From assembly GCA_003550325.1 (NCBI GenBank), contig QKWP01000120.1:325683-389682 (forward strand): a stretch of 64,000 nt of DNA, given 5' to 3'. Positions 11,061 through 23,114 of the stretch are shown in pieces (positions within the stretch are counted from its first letter, which is position 1; each line of letters opens with the position of its first letter). The notes below the pieces were generated by a model, which saw only the letters and a list, made by a program, of their open reading frames with translations, searched no databases and had not been told where the DNA came from. This DNA is from Gigaspora rosea (lineage: Eukaryota > Glomeromycota > Glomeromycetes > Diversisporales > Gigasporaceae). Both the position numbers and the translations under genes were made by a program.

Positions 11061-11499
11061 ACTTTGTTTTAGGCTATTTATGTTATATTAATTTTATCCT
11101 TCTTTTCTCTTGGATTAAAATTGATTTCCCTTTGTTACAGCCTGTTGGAAAAGTAATTCTTCTTTCTTTAACTCAACTGGGATGCCCAATATTAGAAGCA
11201 GTATGCCTTTATTTGTTGATTTTTTAATTTCTCGAGCTTTCTTAGAATTTCTTTTAGAGTCAGGTTTTTATAGCTTGCACATTTTTGATAATCTCATCCT
11301 CTTTATAGTAATGAGTAAACCTTTTGGTGTCTTTTTTTACCCTTTTGTCTTGTCAGCCTTTGGTTGTTTTTTTTTCTTATACAACTCTTGCTTTTCTTTC
11401 ATTTGTTCCTTTTCTTATATTGGTACTCTTCAGGTTTTCTTTACAAAAATCTGTCTTGCCCTAAAAATTATATTGGAATCTTTATCTTCTATTTTATTC

Positions 11500-12185
11500 C
11501 AAAAAATTTTAATGTTGAAATAATATACTTGTATATTTAGCACTTTATACAAATCTTCCTCTGATTCAAAATAAACTGATGCTCTGCTTTATTGGTTCCT
11601 ATTTCTTTTAGTTAAAATACCATATATATCCAAAAATAAGCTACTATCTAAAATGAGCTACCCTCCTAATTTTTTTTAAAAATCTTAAAAAATTTGTTAG
11701 CAGTTGCTATATATAAAAGTCCAAATTTTCTAAGTAAATCTCAAAAGGTCAATTAAGTAAAGTTGTTCAGGGCATCAAAATACATTTATAGTAAAAATTT
11801 GGTGTCATTTAGCCAACTTTTTATTAGTACATTTTTCAATTTTTTTCAAAAAACTCAATATTTTGAAATAAGCTACTTTATTTTTTTCGTGTAATCGTTT
11901 GGCCAAAAAAGGTAGCTTATTTTTGGACACATACGGTATATACTGCCTTGGCATTAACTACTTTAAGTTGACTCAAAAGAGACTTCTCTATTGTGCTTGT
12001 TAGGAGATTGTAAATTGTTGCTTTATATGTTCTTTTTCTTTTAAATGTTTCTATATTAAACTTTCCTTCTGTTAAACATAACATTTTTTTGTTTATAAAA
12101 TGAATTGTTCATACCTTTTTGAGTGCTTCTAGTCTTGTTTTCATCTTCATTTCAATCTTAATCAAGGCTGCTTTTGAAACCCCTA
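11500..12185 (-). pseudogene. Decayed LINE ORF1 (RRM-like domains)
   Basis: The minus strand near 12170-11960 reads VSKAALIKIEMKMKTRLEAL, then TIHFINKKMLCLTEGKFNIE, then a stretch ending AKAVY. After an inserted MITE it resumes as TKRNRNQ.SRASVYFESEE, then IQVYYFNIKIFWNK. This parallels intact ORF1 (KSKAAYVEIEFKNEKRRADL, VHFELGKMVRITQGHYDTES, TNRNGNQRGTASIYFANEQD, VYYYHTKLDWV). Several stops and frame changes are present. The 11060-11500 stretch probably holds the ORF1 tail and the ORF1/ORF2 junction but is too decayed to place. Confidence 0.65.
11622..11940. mobile_element. MITE inserted in LINE ORF1 remnant
   Basis: TIRs resemble ATATCCAAAAATAAGCTAC on the left and the complement TGTCCAAAAATAAGCTACC on the right, inside ATACC.TAT / ATA.GGTAT ends with TA flanks. 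It falls between two codable halves of the ORF1 pseudogene, which confirms that it is an insertion. Part of a GTTGCTACATAG-type hairpin (from 11703) lies inside. TA flanks fit Tc1/mariner. Confidence 0.6.
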
Positions 12186-12189
12186 CTTG

Positions 12190-13585
12190 TTGATACTTAC
12201 GGTATTTTTTATTTATAAGAGAATAAAATAATTCAAATAATTATAAAAAATTTATACGTGTAATATATACAAGAACTGTCTAATCAATTCTATAGACAAG
12301 CAGCAAATGAATCTTTGCCTACTTACTGTATATAAAGATTATGCCAAGGTAAAGATTACCTGAGTAGCGCACAAATACATTATTAATCTGATTATAGGCA
12401 TAGTAATCGGGTAATAAATATTATTAGTGATCAAAACTTTCTATAATAGAATTTTTCTAATCTGAATTACAGTATATACTGTATATAATAAATTTGCCCA
12501 TCTCTAAAATAGTTATAAAAAAAGGTAAGGATAGATATTCCATGTTTTTCTTTTCATTTGTTTAATCTAAACAATTTTCTGCCATGAGAAAAAAAATCCC
12601 ATAGTTGTTGCACTACCAAAAAAGTAATTTGCCGTTTCAACTTTTTTGTAACATATATTGATTGACTCAGGACCAAAAATTTTTGGCTTAATGATGCTAA
12701 CATTTTTTTGTGTGATTACTTGGTTGCATTAAAAACTTTACAATTCGAGTTGGTTTGGTACCACGCAAACTACCATAAAATAATCAGTTAACAAAGGCTG
12801 TTAATAAAATAAAAATCAAACTTCAATGAACATTACAAGCATGCTAATTTAACTGGTTAATGTCTAAGCAAAAAAATATCTTATTTAATACAAAAAATAA
12901 GATAAGAGGCATGGTATGCTCTTTCTAGAAATTTTATATTTTATAAATTAAATATCAAAAAAATTAGGAAGACAATCTAAATGATTGAAAAGTTAGTAGT
13001 TTCTCTCTTGATAATTAGAAATTTGATACAACATTACGGTGCTCTTCATCAATATCATCATGCAGTTTCCAATTTTTCGGGGTTTAGAACCGAGAAGTTG
13101 AGGTTGGTTAACTGATTATTACCAATTCACTTATCGATAAAACGTAATCTACAACGGTTTTTAAAAGTATCTATAAAAAGATGTGGTACTATGTGACTCT
13201 ATTAAAAAAATAAGTAAGCATATAATATTAAGTGTTCTTAATAAGACAGAGTATTGACGACTTTAGTTATATATTGTTTCTAAGCTTTAATGATCAAAAA
13301 TAAAGTGTGCATTATTTGATCTCTATATCAGATATAGTATTAACTCATGACACTATTCAAAATATATTCAAAATCTTACCTAAGAAAATTAAAAAATGGG
13401 TATATGTTGCCTTGTATAGTACTATAGATCATATCATACAAGCTGATTAAAATCCCTAATATTGTTGCACAACAAAACTATTTTAAATTATGAAAAAAAA
13501 AACTGCTAGGAATAATTTATAAAAATTAGAGAAATGCCCTCTTATTATCCATTCATATTTGAAATTAAAGAAAACTAAAGAATAG
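12190..13585. other. Non-coding stretch, nothing recognised
   Basis: AT-rich unique-looking sequence. It may contain the 5' UTR and boundary of the old LINE, but I see no TSD, gene, tRNA or repeat array. Confidence 0.5.
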
Positions 13586-14020
13586 ATCATGGGCCGGATC
13601 GATCTAAAAAACTCGGGCCAGGTTTACCAGACCGATCTTTTTGCTAGTACAATTTTTCTGATCGCATCAACGTGTGAAAAGTCATCGAGTAACTCATTGC
13701 CAAATTCTAGTGATGCTAAATAATTTCGGTTTTATTCTTTTTTGTCTTTGAAAAATTTTAGCACGTTAGCATTAATTGTCTATGCATTGAACATACCCGA
13801 ACATTTCTGCACCTTATCATATTTATATTCGTTATTTGCCCAATTTATCATCAAAATTAGCCAATTAGTGAATTCTAGAATTTAGTCATTATCTTATCCT
13901 GAAAGATGCTTTAAAAGATTCTAACACTTTTTTTATTGATCGGTGAAGGTATAGGCGGATAGATTAGTCGCGCAACCATAATTCAACAGATCGACCAAAA
14001 TCCCTGGTCGGAATTGGCCG
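13586..14020. repeat. GATCGA-rich dispersed repeat, copy 1
   Basis: Blocks GGATCGATC, CAGACCGATCTTTTTGCTA, AAATTCTAGTGATGCTAAAT and TTTATTGATCGGTGAAGG recur in the same order at 23115-24240. The two copies share beginnings and ends but differ in the middle. There are no coding remains. The right end merges with a CGCGAAATAACGC-type element at 14062. Confidence 0.5.
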
Positions 14021-14061
14021 GAATTGATGTACTTTGCCTTAATAAACCTAATAGCAAAGTA

Positions 14062-14315
14062 ACCGTATTCTCACGAAATAACGCACCCGGCGCGTTATTT
14101 TGAGTATAGGTGCATTATTTAGAGTACGCGCCGGGGCGTTATTTTGAAACAATATAATTTACAGCTGGTTTGAAAATTAGTGGGAATTTTGTGATGATCT
14201 AGATATGTTATTTTGAGACGCGCCGGGGCGTTATTTTCGAAATCATACATACTATTTATAGGGGATATGATTTTTCTAAATAACGCCCCGGCCTGATATT
14301 TCGCGACAATACGGT
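14062..14315. mobile_element. MITE with CGAAATAACGC inverted ends
   Basis: The left end ACCGTATTCTCACGAAATAA is answered on the right by TTTCGCGACAATACGGTA. GC-rich words CGCGCCGGGGCGTTATTTTG occur in both halves in opposite senses. Related ends occur at 28312, 28510, 28735-29010, 29700-29817 and 31577-31657. TA follows or precedes each outer end, compatible with a TA target. No ORF. Confidence 0.65.
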
Positions 14316-14544
14316 AAGTAAAAATTGCCCAGACGGTAATTTTTGCTATAGCATGACTGACAAGCATAATTGCTTAATGCCGGCTTAGCTCCGACCTAAT
14401 TTTGGTTGCGCGATCAATTTATCCGATGCAGGCTGATTAATAATATATAAATAAATAGATTCAATAGAGAATTTATTTACTTCAGAAATTATATACAATG
14501 TTAAGGAATTGAATACTGAAGAAAGGTGCTCAACATAGAAGCAA

Positions 14545-14690
14545 GATTCGGGTCATTTGCCTATTTTTTAAATGACCCTAAAATGACCGGTCATTTTTGG
14601 TCATTTGAATTTTAGGTCATTTGCAAATGACTAATGACCAAATGATTCGGGTAATTTACAAGTGGCCTAGTTAGTTGAGTCATTTGGTCA
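14545..14690. repeat. GGTCATTTG / CAAATGACC motif cluster
   Basis: At least eight copies of the octamer GGTCATTT or its complement within 150 bp. A second cluster at 16145-16227 ends in ACCATCCCTG, a hAT-like terminus in reverse. The two clusters may be the ends of one ~1.7-kb element into which the hairpins at 15487 and 15764 inserted. The left terminus is not clean. Confidence 0.45.
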
Positions 14691-15476
14691 TAAATAAATT
14701 AATATATGATATAATTAATCGATTTCAATTATTACATTATGGATTTGTTCAAAGCATTTTAAACTTTAAATTTTTAAATCCAATTTTATTTGTTCTAAAT
14801 TTAGCATTAGCAGAAAGTAGGCTTTGAATTCATCTGATTAGCAATTTCATATAACAACGTTCTGCATTTGTAACGGTTCATAAGATATAAGGCCACTCCA
14901 AATGATTCTTTGTTTAACATAATATAAATATTTTGCAAGAGGGGAGAGATAAAAAATCAAAAAAAAACAATGATTCTATTGGTTGAACAAATGTAAAAAC
15001 TTTCAAAAGCCGATACTGCAATTTAATTGGTTAAATTAGTGTTTATTTTATGTCTAAAATGTTAAACAATGGGGAGGGTAAACGAATAATTCGTTGAATA
15101 TTCAGGTATAACTATAAATTAATCTTTAGTCAATTCTAATTGTAAGATCAACGTTTATGAACATATAAATGATTATACGTAAACCAAATTTTGTTGATAT
15201 GCTTATTGAAGATTGGGTTTGGCGACGTTAAATTATATTAGATTATAAGTTTTATTGAGGACCAGACTAAATTATGCTAGATCATAATTTTTAAGTTAAA
15301 ACCAATTAGATCACCACGATAAAAACTATGCAAATATGCTTTTAAAGTCGCTCATTGCTTTCGCTTTCCGAATGAGATTACAGAAAGCATTGTTTTTATC
15401 TCTTTATAATTCACTAAAAGTTCTACAAATAAATCATATGAAAAACAATGCACATGTGCTCAAAAAAACCTGATTA
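14691..15476. other. Non-coding stretch, nothing recognised
   Basis: AT-rich sequence without a supported gene or repeat structure, between the GGTCATTT cluster and the 259-bp hairpin. Confidence 0.5.
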
Positions 15477-15486
15477 TTTTGAAATA

Positions 15487-15745
15487 GCACAGGTTTTTTT
15501 CGATTTTTAACAGCTGCTCTGCCTTGATTAGTACGTCGGGGCACGTCGAGTGTAACCCGGATTTGCATGAGGAGAGCATCTTCTGCGTTGAAAATACAAA
15601 GCAAATTTCCAATTATATAATATAAATGGAATTTTTTGCTTTGTATTTTCAACGCAGGAAGATGCTCTCCTCATGCAAATCCGGGTTACACTCGATGTAC
15701 CCCGACAGGCAGGGCAGCTGTTAAAAATCGAAAAAAAACCTGTGC
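15487..15745. mobile_element. Near-perfect 259-bp hairpin (foldback) element
   Basis: The left arm starts GCACAGGTTTTTTTCGATTT and the right arm ends with its complement. Arms of about 120 bp pair almost base for base around a 17-nt loop of AATTATATAATATAAAT, with one ~8-bp difference (ATTAGTAC present only in the left arm). Inside each arm is a GC-richer block, including GATGCTCTCCTCATGCAAAT and its complement. Flanks TTTTGAAATA (15477-15486) and TTTTGAAAATA (15746-15756) look like a ~10-bp target duplication, closest to Mutator-like 9-10 bp duplications. The two overlapping reading frames on it are artefacts of the palindrome. Confidence 0.85.
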
Positions 15746-15763
15746 TTTTGAAAATAGTGTTTA

Positions 15764-15929
15764 GAGTGTCCAGGGTACTACGGTGCATAATTCTGTTCAC
15801 GCTAAAAATAATTTTTTATATTGTTCTTATAAGAAACATGTGATTTAAATCATTTTTAAAATCAAATTACAATGTAAAAAAATATTTTTAGAGTGAGCAA
15901 AATTATGCACCGCAATACCCTGGACACTC
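15764..15929. mobile_element. Palindromic Tc1/mariner-type MITE, TA target
   Basis: 166 bp bounded by TA on both sides. Ends are GAGTGTCCAGGGTACTACGG and the complement of CCGCAATACCCTGGACACTC; the TIR extends about 47 bp with few mismatches (both arms contain GTGCATAATT). The TA duplication and long TIR fit Tc1/mariner. It inserted beside the previous hairpin. Confidence 0.85.
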
Positions 15930-16144
15930 TAATAGTGTTCAATGTTTTAGTATACAGTATTAGATCTCTACTATTTTTCTCGTATAGTTAAAAGTAATTA
16001 GTTTTTCAACTCACCTTACGTGTAGATCTAAAATACTTTCTTTTCTTGTTTTGGCGCGTAACCACCTTGTCCAATATTATAAAAGTTGTGGGTGTATAGT
16101 AGCGACAGTACAAAAAATAATCCTTAAGATTAGCCAATCGGATC

Positions 16145-16227
16145 AGTTGGGCAAATATCAAATGACCCGTGACTGGCCACTAGTCATTTGAGTAATTTGG
16201 GCAATTTCAAGTCATTTACCATCCCTG
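16145..16227. repeat. CAAATGACC cluster with hAT-like terminus
   Basis: Words AAATGACCCGTGACTGG, AGTCATTTGAGTAATTTGGG and AAGTCATTTACCATCCCTG mirror the cluster at 14545-14690. CCATCCCTG at 16219-16227 would be an outer hAT-type end. The partner end is not found, so extent is uncertain. Confidence 0.4.
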
Positions 16228-19200
16228 CATTGAAACACATTGAATGAAGAGAGCTAATCTTGCTAAGCAAAAAAAAAAATAAAAAAATAAAAAAAAAAAT
16301 TAAATCTAATAATAGTAATTATAGTATAAATTTATCAAGATGTACGTATCGTACATATGTACGTACGCACCTATCTTTGAAAGTTTTCATTGACATACTA
16401 AATTTATACATTTCAATAATTTATGATTTTAAATTAGAAAAACGTGAATCATTTAATTATTAATAATAATAAAAAAATGTTTTTTCAACAAGATTTTTGG
16501 GTTAACCAATCAAAATTATTTATATAATAAAAAAAAATACATACAATTTTATTATTGGTATTAATAATAGCATGTCTAATAGATTTAAACATTTTGGCAT
16601 GCAATTGTGAAATGCCAATACGAATAGTGAGCATATTCTCCCTATCTTTAAAAACTGCTAAAAAAAGTCATAATAATAAAAAAAAGCTCCTGCATAGTCC
16701 ATTGTTATTTTCACATGAGCAAGGCATATAAAACCTATTATTATTGGTGTTAAACCTGTACATAAAGACAAATTAGATAGTGCTCTCCTGATAACAGTAA
16801 TGCACTTACGCGTCATATTCTAATATTCTGACATGACGTTTTCATTTTGTCCAACATGAAAAAACTTTCTGTTAACCAATAAGATCTTTGCTGGAAACAT
16901 AAGTAATGACATTAAGGACTTAAGAATACTCGGCATCAAAATTACAATTAATGCTTTAAAGAATCCCACGCTTTACGTACGAACGTACGAACGTACGCAC
17001 AAGAAAACGTTTTTGTTTGTAAAAAAATATATTAATGTATTATATGTTCATTGTATTTAACTAATATAGATAAATTTATATGTATTTATAGCTTAGGGTG
17101 ACATTCTGACGTGTCCAGATGTCCTGAAAATGATACCGCTAAATCAATGTCGCAATGACAATTTAAACAAAAATTTTTTTTTATTAAATTTTAATTATTA
17201 ATATGTGACATGACATCATTATAGATTAGCGATATTTAATTTATAAGGCAAGGTCCTAAGTAAATAGTTGTGTCACGAATTTAATATTTTAGGACAAAGG
17301 AAATAAATACTTGTCTGTGATTGCATATTTTCCTCATGGTGCATGGGCGACTTTTTATTTACTTTCTATGAAGTTTTTCCTTCTACTACTGTATGACAGT
17401 GGTGTAATACACCTTGTTACCCAAATTTTGCACTATTATAATTTGGATTCGTACCGTGCTCTAATGTTTCAATCATTTAATGTTGTACTCAAATTAATAT
17501 CAACTTCAGATTAATAACTATAATGCCGCGATTATCCATAGGACATCACCCTAACTCTATCTGCTAATGAAAAAGTATTAAATTTTAATCTGACACAAAT
17601 TTTAATTTGAATACAACATAGTACATATATACATACGTGCGTACATAAATGGTTTTTATCGATCATAACGAAACAAAATTTTGGGTGAATAATCGGTTAA
17701 TATTTTATATTTTATCGGTTTATTCATTGATTGATAATTTGTTACATTCTTTTTATTATATCATTTTATCACATCGTATAATAAATAATATAATACAAGA
17801 ATGCGACAATTACCACTCAATTACCAATGAGAAACCGTTTAACAAACAGCTATAATAATGACTTTGTGAAATTGATTATCGATGAAATGACATATCGGGA
17901 AAATGAGATTTAAAGAAACATAGAATTTACAGATTTTAAGGAGATTTGATTATCATTATATACTGTATATAATTAAATCGGAGACTCACTACTATTTTTC
18001 TTTTACATAAATTGATATTTTATTACACCGTGTTTACTGATGATAGGGTCATTCACAGCCGACCATATTATCTGAATTTCAACACTGCCCTACTAATTAA
18101 TCTATATAAGGTTAAACAAAATGATCACGATAAACATCGTGACGATAATGACAATAGTTCTTCCAAGTACGCAACTTTCGCCATTTCGTCAGTGTGCAGT
18201 AACACTTCTCTTTTATAAAAGTCATTTATTCGTAAAACTGAATAAATTGAATAAAGTGAATAAATTTACGCAAAATAAAATGAAAAATCTTTTATTTAAC
18301 ATCTTATGAGTGTTTAATACAGTTATAACTATCAATTTTTTGTATATCTCTCAAAATTTATATAATCTATAATTTTTTAACCCAATATAAGCTTTAAAAG
18401 AGATATATGCAATTTTTAAAGTGTAAACAAATCAAAGATACGAGATCTTTCCAAGGCATCTCAATATGAGTAAAATACGAGTAAATACGAGTAAAAATCT
18501 AATAGTAAAAAAATAAAATAATTATAAATAATATTGTACAATGATTTAAAATTAATAATGTTATTGTATCTAATTAATAAACACACAAACTCTGTGTGTG
18601 TACAACTGAATTATAAGCATTAAAAAAAATAATGCTTTTATTTTTTTTAAATAAATTTAAAAAAATTTAATTTTTTTGATCATTTCTGATCAACTTCTTG
18701 TTCATTCCTTGCCTGACCACTTCTTGGCACTTCTTGGCGCTTCTTGACCATTTTAGACCATATGTTGACCATATATTGACCACTTTTCGACCAAGACAGT
18801 CGGATATACAAAAATTTTTTAAATCCAATTTGTATTCGTTTCAAGTATTTCGGGACCGTGTATGAAGGTAAAAGTGTGTACATAAATTCCATATTAAGGT
18901 ATATACTATTGCTAATCAAAATGGTTTATTATTCATAACTAAAGTAACAAAAAAAAAATAATAATAATAAATGGTTTATTTAAAAATTAATAAAAGAATT
19001 ATTAAAAGCAATTTTGGTTAACAAACATGATAAACATTGATTATCATGTAATAAAAAAAAAAATGTGGTAAAAAGAAATCGGATTTTGATATTTTGTCGA
19101 TTTTTTTTTTAATATTTGTAAGATTTTAAAAAGTTCTTGCTTTTATAGCTTATTAAATGCAAAAAGATCATGTGTAATCAATTACTTGAAACATAAAGAT

Positions 19201-19560
19201 AATGACAAATGACATTAATAAACACTTGTACGGCGCCTTCAATTACAAAACCTGCATTTCAAAAAATTTTTACATAATGCAACTGATTTAGATTAGTAAC
19301 CTGTTAGGAATGTTCATACACTTCACAACAAAAATTATGTAATTTCGTGTTTAGAAAACGAATTTCATAAAACCCACTATGCCAATTGTGAATGGTTTAT
19401 AATATGCACAATACTTGCCTTTACTTTCGTATTTTGGGCATTATCCGTAAATCAATTCTAAAATTATGCTTTTTTTGACGTTATTTCAAAATGCACAAAA
19501 ATTCCCTTAAAGAGAAGGTTGAATTTCCGCCGCATTCATAAAAAATTTATATAGTATCAA
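16228..19560. other. Gene-free AT-rich stretch with minor simple repeats
   Basis: No gene supported. Visible structure: GTACGTACG-rich words at 16340-16372, 16977-17002 (ACGTACGAACGTACGAACG) and 17625-17645; a short array of CTTCTTGGC / TTGACCA words at 18690-18800; and GGGTGACATTC (17096) answered by GGACATCACCCT (17540), a weak possible TIR pair. Confidence 0.45.
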
Positions 19561-22500
19561 TCTACAGTTTTACTGACTCAATAACAAAGTGCATAAGTTT
19601 TTCTAATTTTGGAATAGGTTGATTATCCAATATACCGCTTATGATTTCTTTGGACTTTCTTAAAACTTTAAATGTAAATCGGTTATCATAGTAGATCTGC
19701 GTATCTGATAAATCATAACAATCAATCAATATAAATCCGGTTAAAATTTTGTCAATCTGGTTGAATGATCGGCGAATTTGCCCAGAACTATAGAAAATTC
19801 GTCTTACTATTTATTTATTTGGACTATCATGCGTGAGTAAAAAAAAATATCGATACGGTAATACGGAATATATATCGATAATTAATAAAGTATCTGACAG
19901 ATACTAGATTCAACCATCAATATACATTCATTCCGTAACTATTTTTTTTTTTTTTTTTTGCACCACTAATTATGGTAACATTACTATTATAAGTAATGTG
20001 GCTCTAAAATGTTGGAAAAAACCGAATTTGCTTTTTAAGTAGTATTACCAAGTATACGTAACTGGTTTTTTTTTATGTAAATTTTTTTTAAGAATAATTG
20101 GTCAAAATTTTTTGATAATTAACTAAGATAGTATGTTGTACGTGTGGAATCAAAATGTGCACGTGCACATTGTACCTTGAAATACTATTGTGCAGAACTA
20201 AGAATCGACGTGTACACGTGCAAATCTTACATGGGTCTATAATTATTAAGTGTATATGTAGTAAATGGCTGTAAACTAGGGTTACTTAAAGTATGCTATT
20301 CTTTGATTCTCCTGAATTGTCAGAATTGTCGGAGTTATCGGGATTGTCAGATCGAGGTGTATATAAAAAAAAAATTTTTTTCTTAACTATGTTAACTATG
20401 TTAACTATGTAATTAAATGCGTGAAGACGTAATTAACGCCTATATTCGGCGTGAAGTTATGAATTTGAATTTTTTAACAAACTGCCAATAGCAATTGGCT
20501 TACATTGCTTGTACTAATAGTTTTTGCAAGCACAACATGCATGAATTGCGTAATACACTACTTTTTAGGTTTTAAAACGAATTATTTTTATTATGTTGGC
20601 GTCCTTCGTGTTATGCCAATTATACCAAAGACACAATTAACTGGTACCGATAATGCATCTATTACTTTAAGAAATAATATATACTAACCATACATTGTAA
20701 TTCTAGTCTTTTATCCATATAAATTGTGCATGAAACTAATGTGCAACTTACGTACAAGTACAAGCACGTAATATTGGTCAAAAGATAAAAGTAAGGGCTT
20801 TACGTATTCAAATTTGATAAATTTGAATGAAACCAATGAAATTATAGGATTCACAAGCATATAACAAGCATTGAAATGTTTCTATTTTCGTGAATTCAAT
20901 TCATACAGTATATTATGCAAGTTTCACAACTTTTTTTAACTTGAAATCAAACACAATATCTAGACAACGACTTATAAAATAGTCTAGAACTAAAACTAAT
21001 ATAAATATAATGCTTCATTCAATGTTGGTATATTTGTACAAGTCTAACAGAATGCATCAGTCAAAAACGCGTGCATATTACCAATTTGATTACATTATGT
21101 AATTTCTTAAAGGCTTTCACAAGGATGAAAACGTCCACAAAAAAGTTGTAATTTTTTAATTGAACTAATTTAATCAATTATAAATATATCTTTTTTTTTC
21201 TAATTTTTAATTCATCGAATTTTATCGGCTTCTCATTTTTTCATAACTGACTTAAATGAGTTATTCAAAAATAGGTCTATCCGGATAATTATGCATTTTT
21301 ACATTTTTGACAAGTTAAATACTTAATTTGCAATTAATGGATTTTGAAAGTTATGCGATCTACGCTGTACTCGCTGTACTCGTGATCCAGAACGGAGAAA
21401 ATTCCTGATTATCTAATCAAAGAATAAAATATTGATTCTATCCTTATGCAAATTAGTTACGTAAGTGTCCGATGTTTATTAACGGCTTTCGGGTTGATCC
21501 GTGTCGATCTTTATGGTTAATTGGCCAGTTATTGATCACGTGTAAGGAACAATCATACCTCGCTACGCTTCGGATAATCAATAGTTATTATCAGTAGTTA
21601 GATTACAAGATTTGAAACCTGTTTTTTTCCCTTATCTAATCAATTTCAATGTTCCTAATAGAAATCACCTTTCTTGGTTACAATATAATTTGAATTGTGA
21701 TTTATGAAATTTTCTTCATTATACTGTTTATACTGTATGTACTTTGTACTGTAATTTTTTTTTATATGGATTAATGCTTGATCATAAAATGGAAAACTTT
21801 CACCTTATCGGCAAAAAAAAATTTCGGAAAATTCTCTTGCATGTGAAAAACTGTTTATAAAGTATAAAAATTTTTTTTGATTTGTCATGCGTTAATATGT
21901 TATACAAACTGTACTTTTTTATCCATTACATTATGTGTTATATGGCACAGTTCCTTGTTACACAGATGTCATTCTGCATATATGAAAGATAATTGACCAA
22001 TTAAAATCGAGAATTTATATACATATATAGGTTCACTAAAAAGTCGTCTTAAAAAAAAAAACGTGATTACTTGTGAATATTTTATCTCTCGGTGCTGCTC
22101 GCTTCCGACTGCCATTTGATTTAGCCAACATCAAATAGGGCTAGCATTTGATTAGTTGCAGGTATATGTTTTTAACAATTTTCTCACTTGTGATGTCTAA
22201 ATGAACTGTCGGTGAAACGATTTGGTGATGTAAGGTGGATCCGACAAATTTAGGGTATGGTAAATACTTTTTTAAAATGAATGTTTATAAATTTCAGACA
22301 AAAGTTCAATATCTTGTTACTAAGGTAAAACTAATATGATATTAAAACTTTAGGTAGTAATTTATTACGATATTTTCCAGTATCGCAACTAGAATTAGTA
22401 CGTAATCGCTGTCTAAAATTCGATCTGAGCTCGATCCAATTGATTTTAATAATTAATCAGTTTTTTTTTTCTTTAAAGAATTTATTAGCTATTATTATTG

Positions 22501-22740
22501 GGTTTGACTATATCAAAATTATTAGATAAGTGTTTTATGGCTGAAATCTTTTAATGTATCGTTGGTCACTACTTATAGTATCCCCAAAAATAATACCCTG
22601 TGGTTAAAACTCGGAGTATAGTTTTAATATGATTCTGGGATATCTGGCAAAAAAAATTGATCGGCCGGATATTTGCCGATTCGATAAGTTCTGATTCAGC
22701 AGTGATTATCGATCGACAAATCTTCGGTCGGTTAATTTAT
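19561..22740. other. Gene-free AT-rich stretch
   Basis: Nothing coding. Minor features: nine-base TTAACTATG repeated three times at about 20390-20418; CACGTG-rich words at 20158-20225 (GTGCACGTGCAC, GTGTACACGTGC); CTGTACTCG twice at 21366-21385. None suggests a gene. Confidence 0.45.
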
Positions 22741-22744
22741 GGAA

Positions 22745-23015
22745 AAACAACTGTAATTTACATACAAGATTATCTTACCGACAATTAATTCACCGACAAG
22801 TTTATTTCACCGACAGTTTATTTCACTAACAGCTCATTTCACCAGCAAGATTTTTTATAAATTTACATTAACCTTTACAATGACCAGAATTAGCTATCAG
22901 TGAAATAAATTGTCAGTGAAATGAACTTATCGGTGAATTGATATAGGTAAAATAATCTTGTCTGTAAATTGTCGATGAACTAAGCTGTTCATGAAGTGAT
23001 TGTCGGTGAAATTAA
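22745..23015. mobile_element. Foldback element of TTCACCGACAA arrays, copy 1
   Basis: The left half holds repeats of TTCACCGACAAGTTTATT with small changes. The right half holds the complements (TCGGTGAA, GTCAGTGAAAT). The halves pair over at least 80 bp (TTTACATACAAGATTATC against the complement of the right arm). The right terminus region GTCGGTGAAATTAACGGAACC resembles that of the second copy at 29395-29690. No ORF, no clear TSD. Confidence 0.65.
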
Positions 23016-23114
23016 CGGAACCGCTCAAATACAGTATAGTATTCGGTTCTTCACACAATACCCACTTAAAAGTGGAATTCTTGAATAAGAACTAGGCAAT
23101 AGCTAAAGCTTGAG

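Noticed and set aside
11182-11523. 113-codon plus frame
   Set aside because: Antisense to the decayed LINE ORF1 tail; T-rich, no motif.
15434-15800. Two overlapping minus frames of 72 and 90 codons with cysteines
   Set aside because: They read through a near-perfect palindrome, so both arms give related peptides; not a gene.
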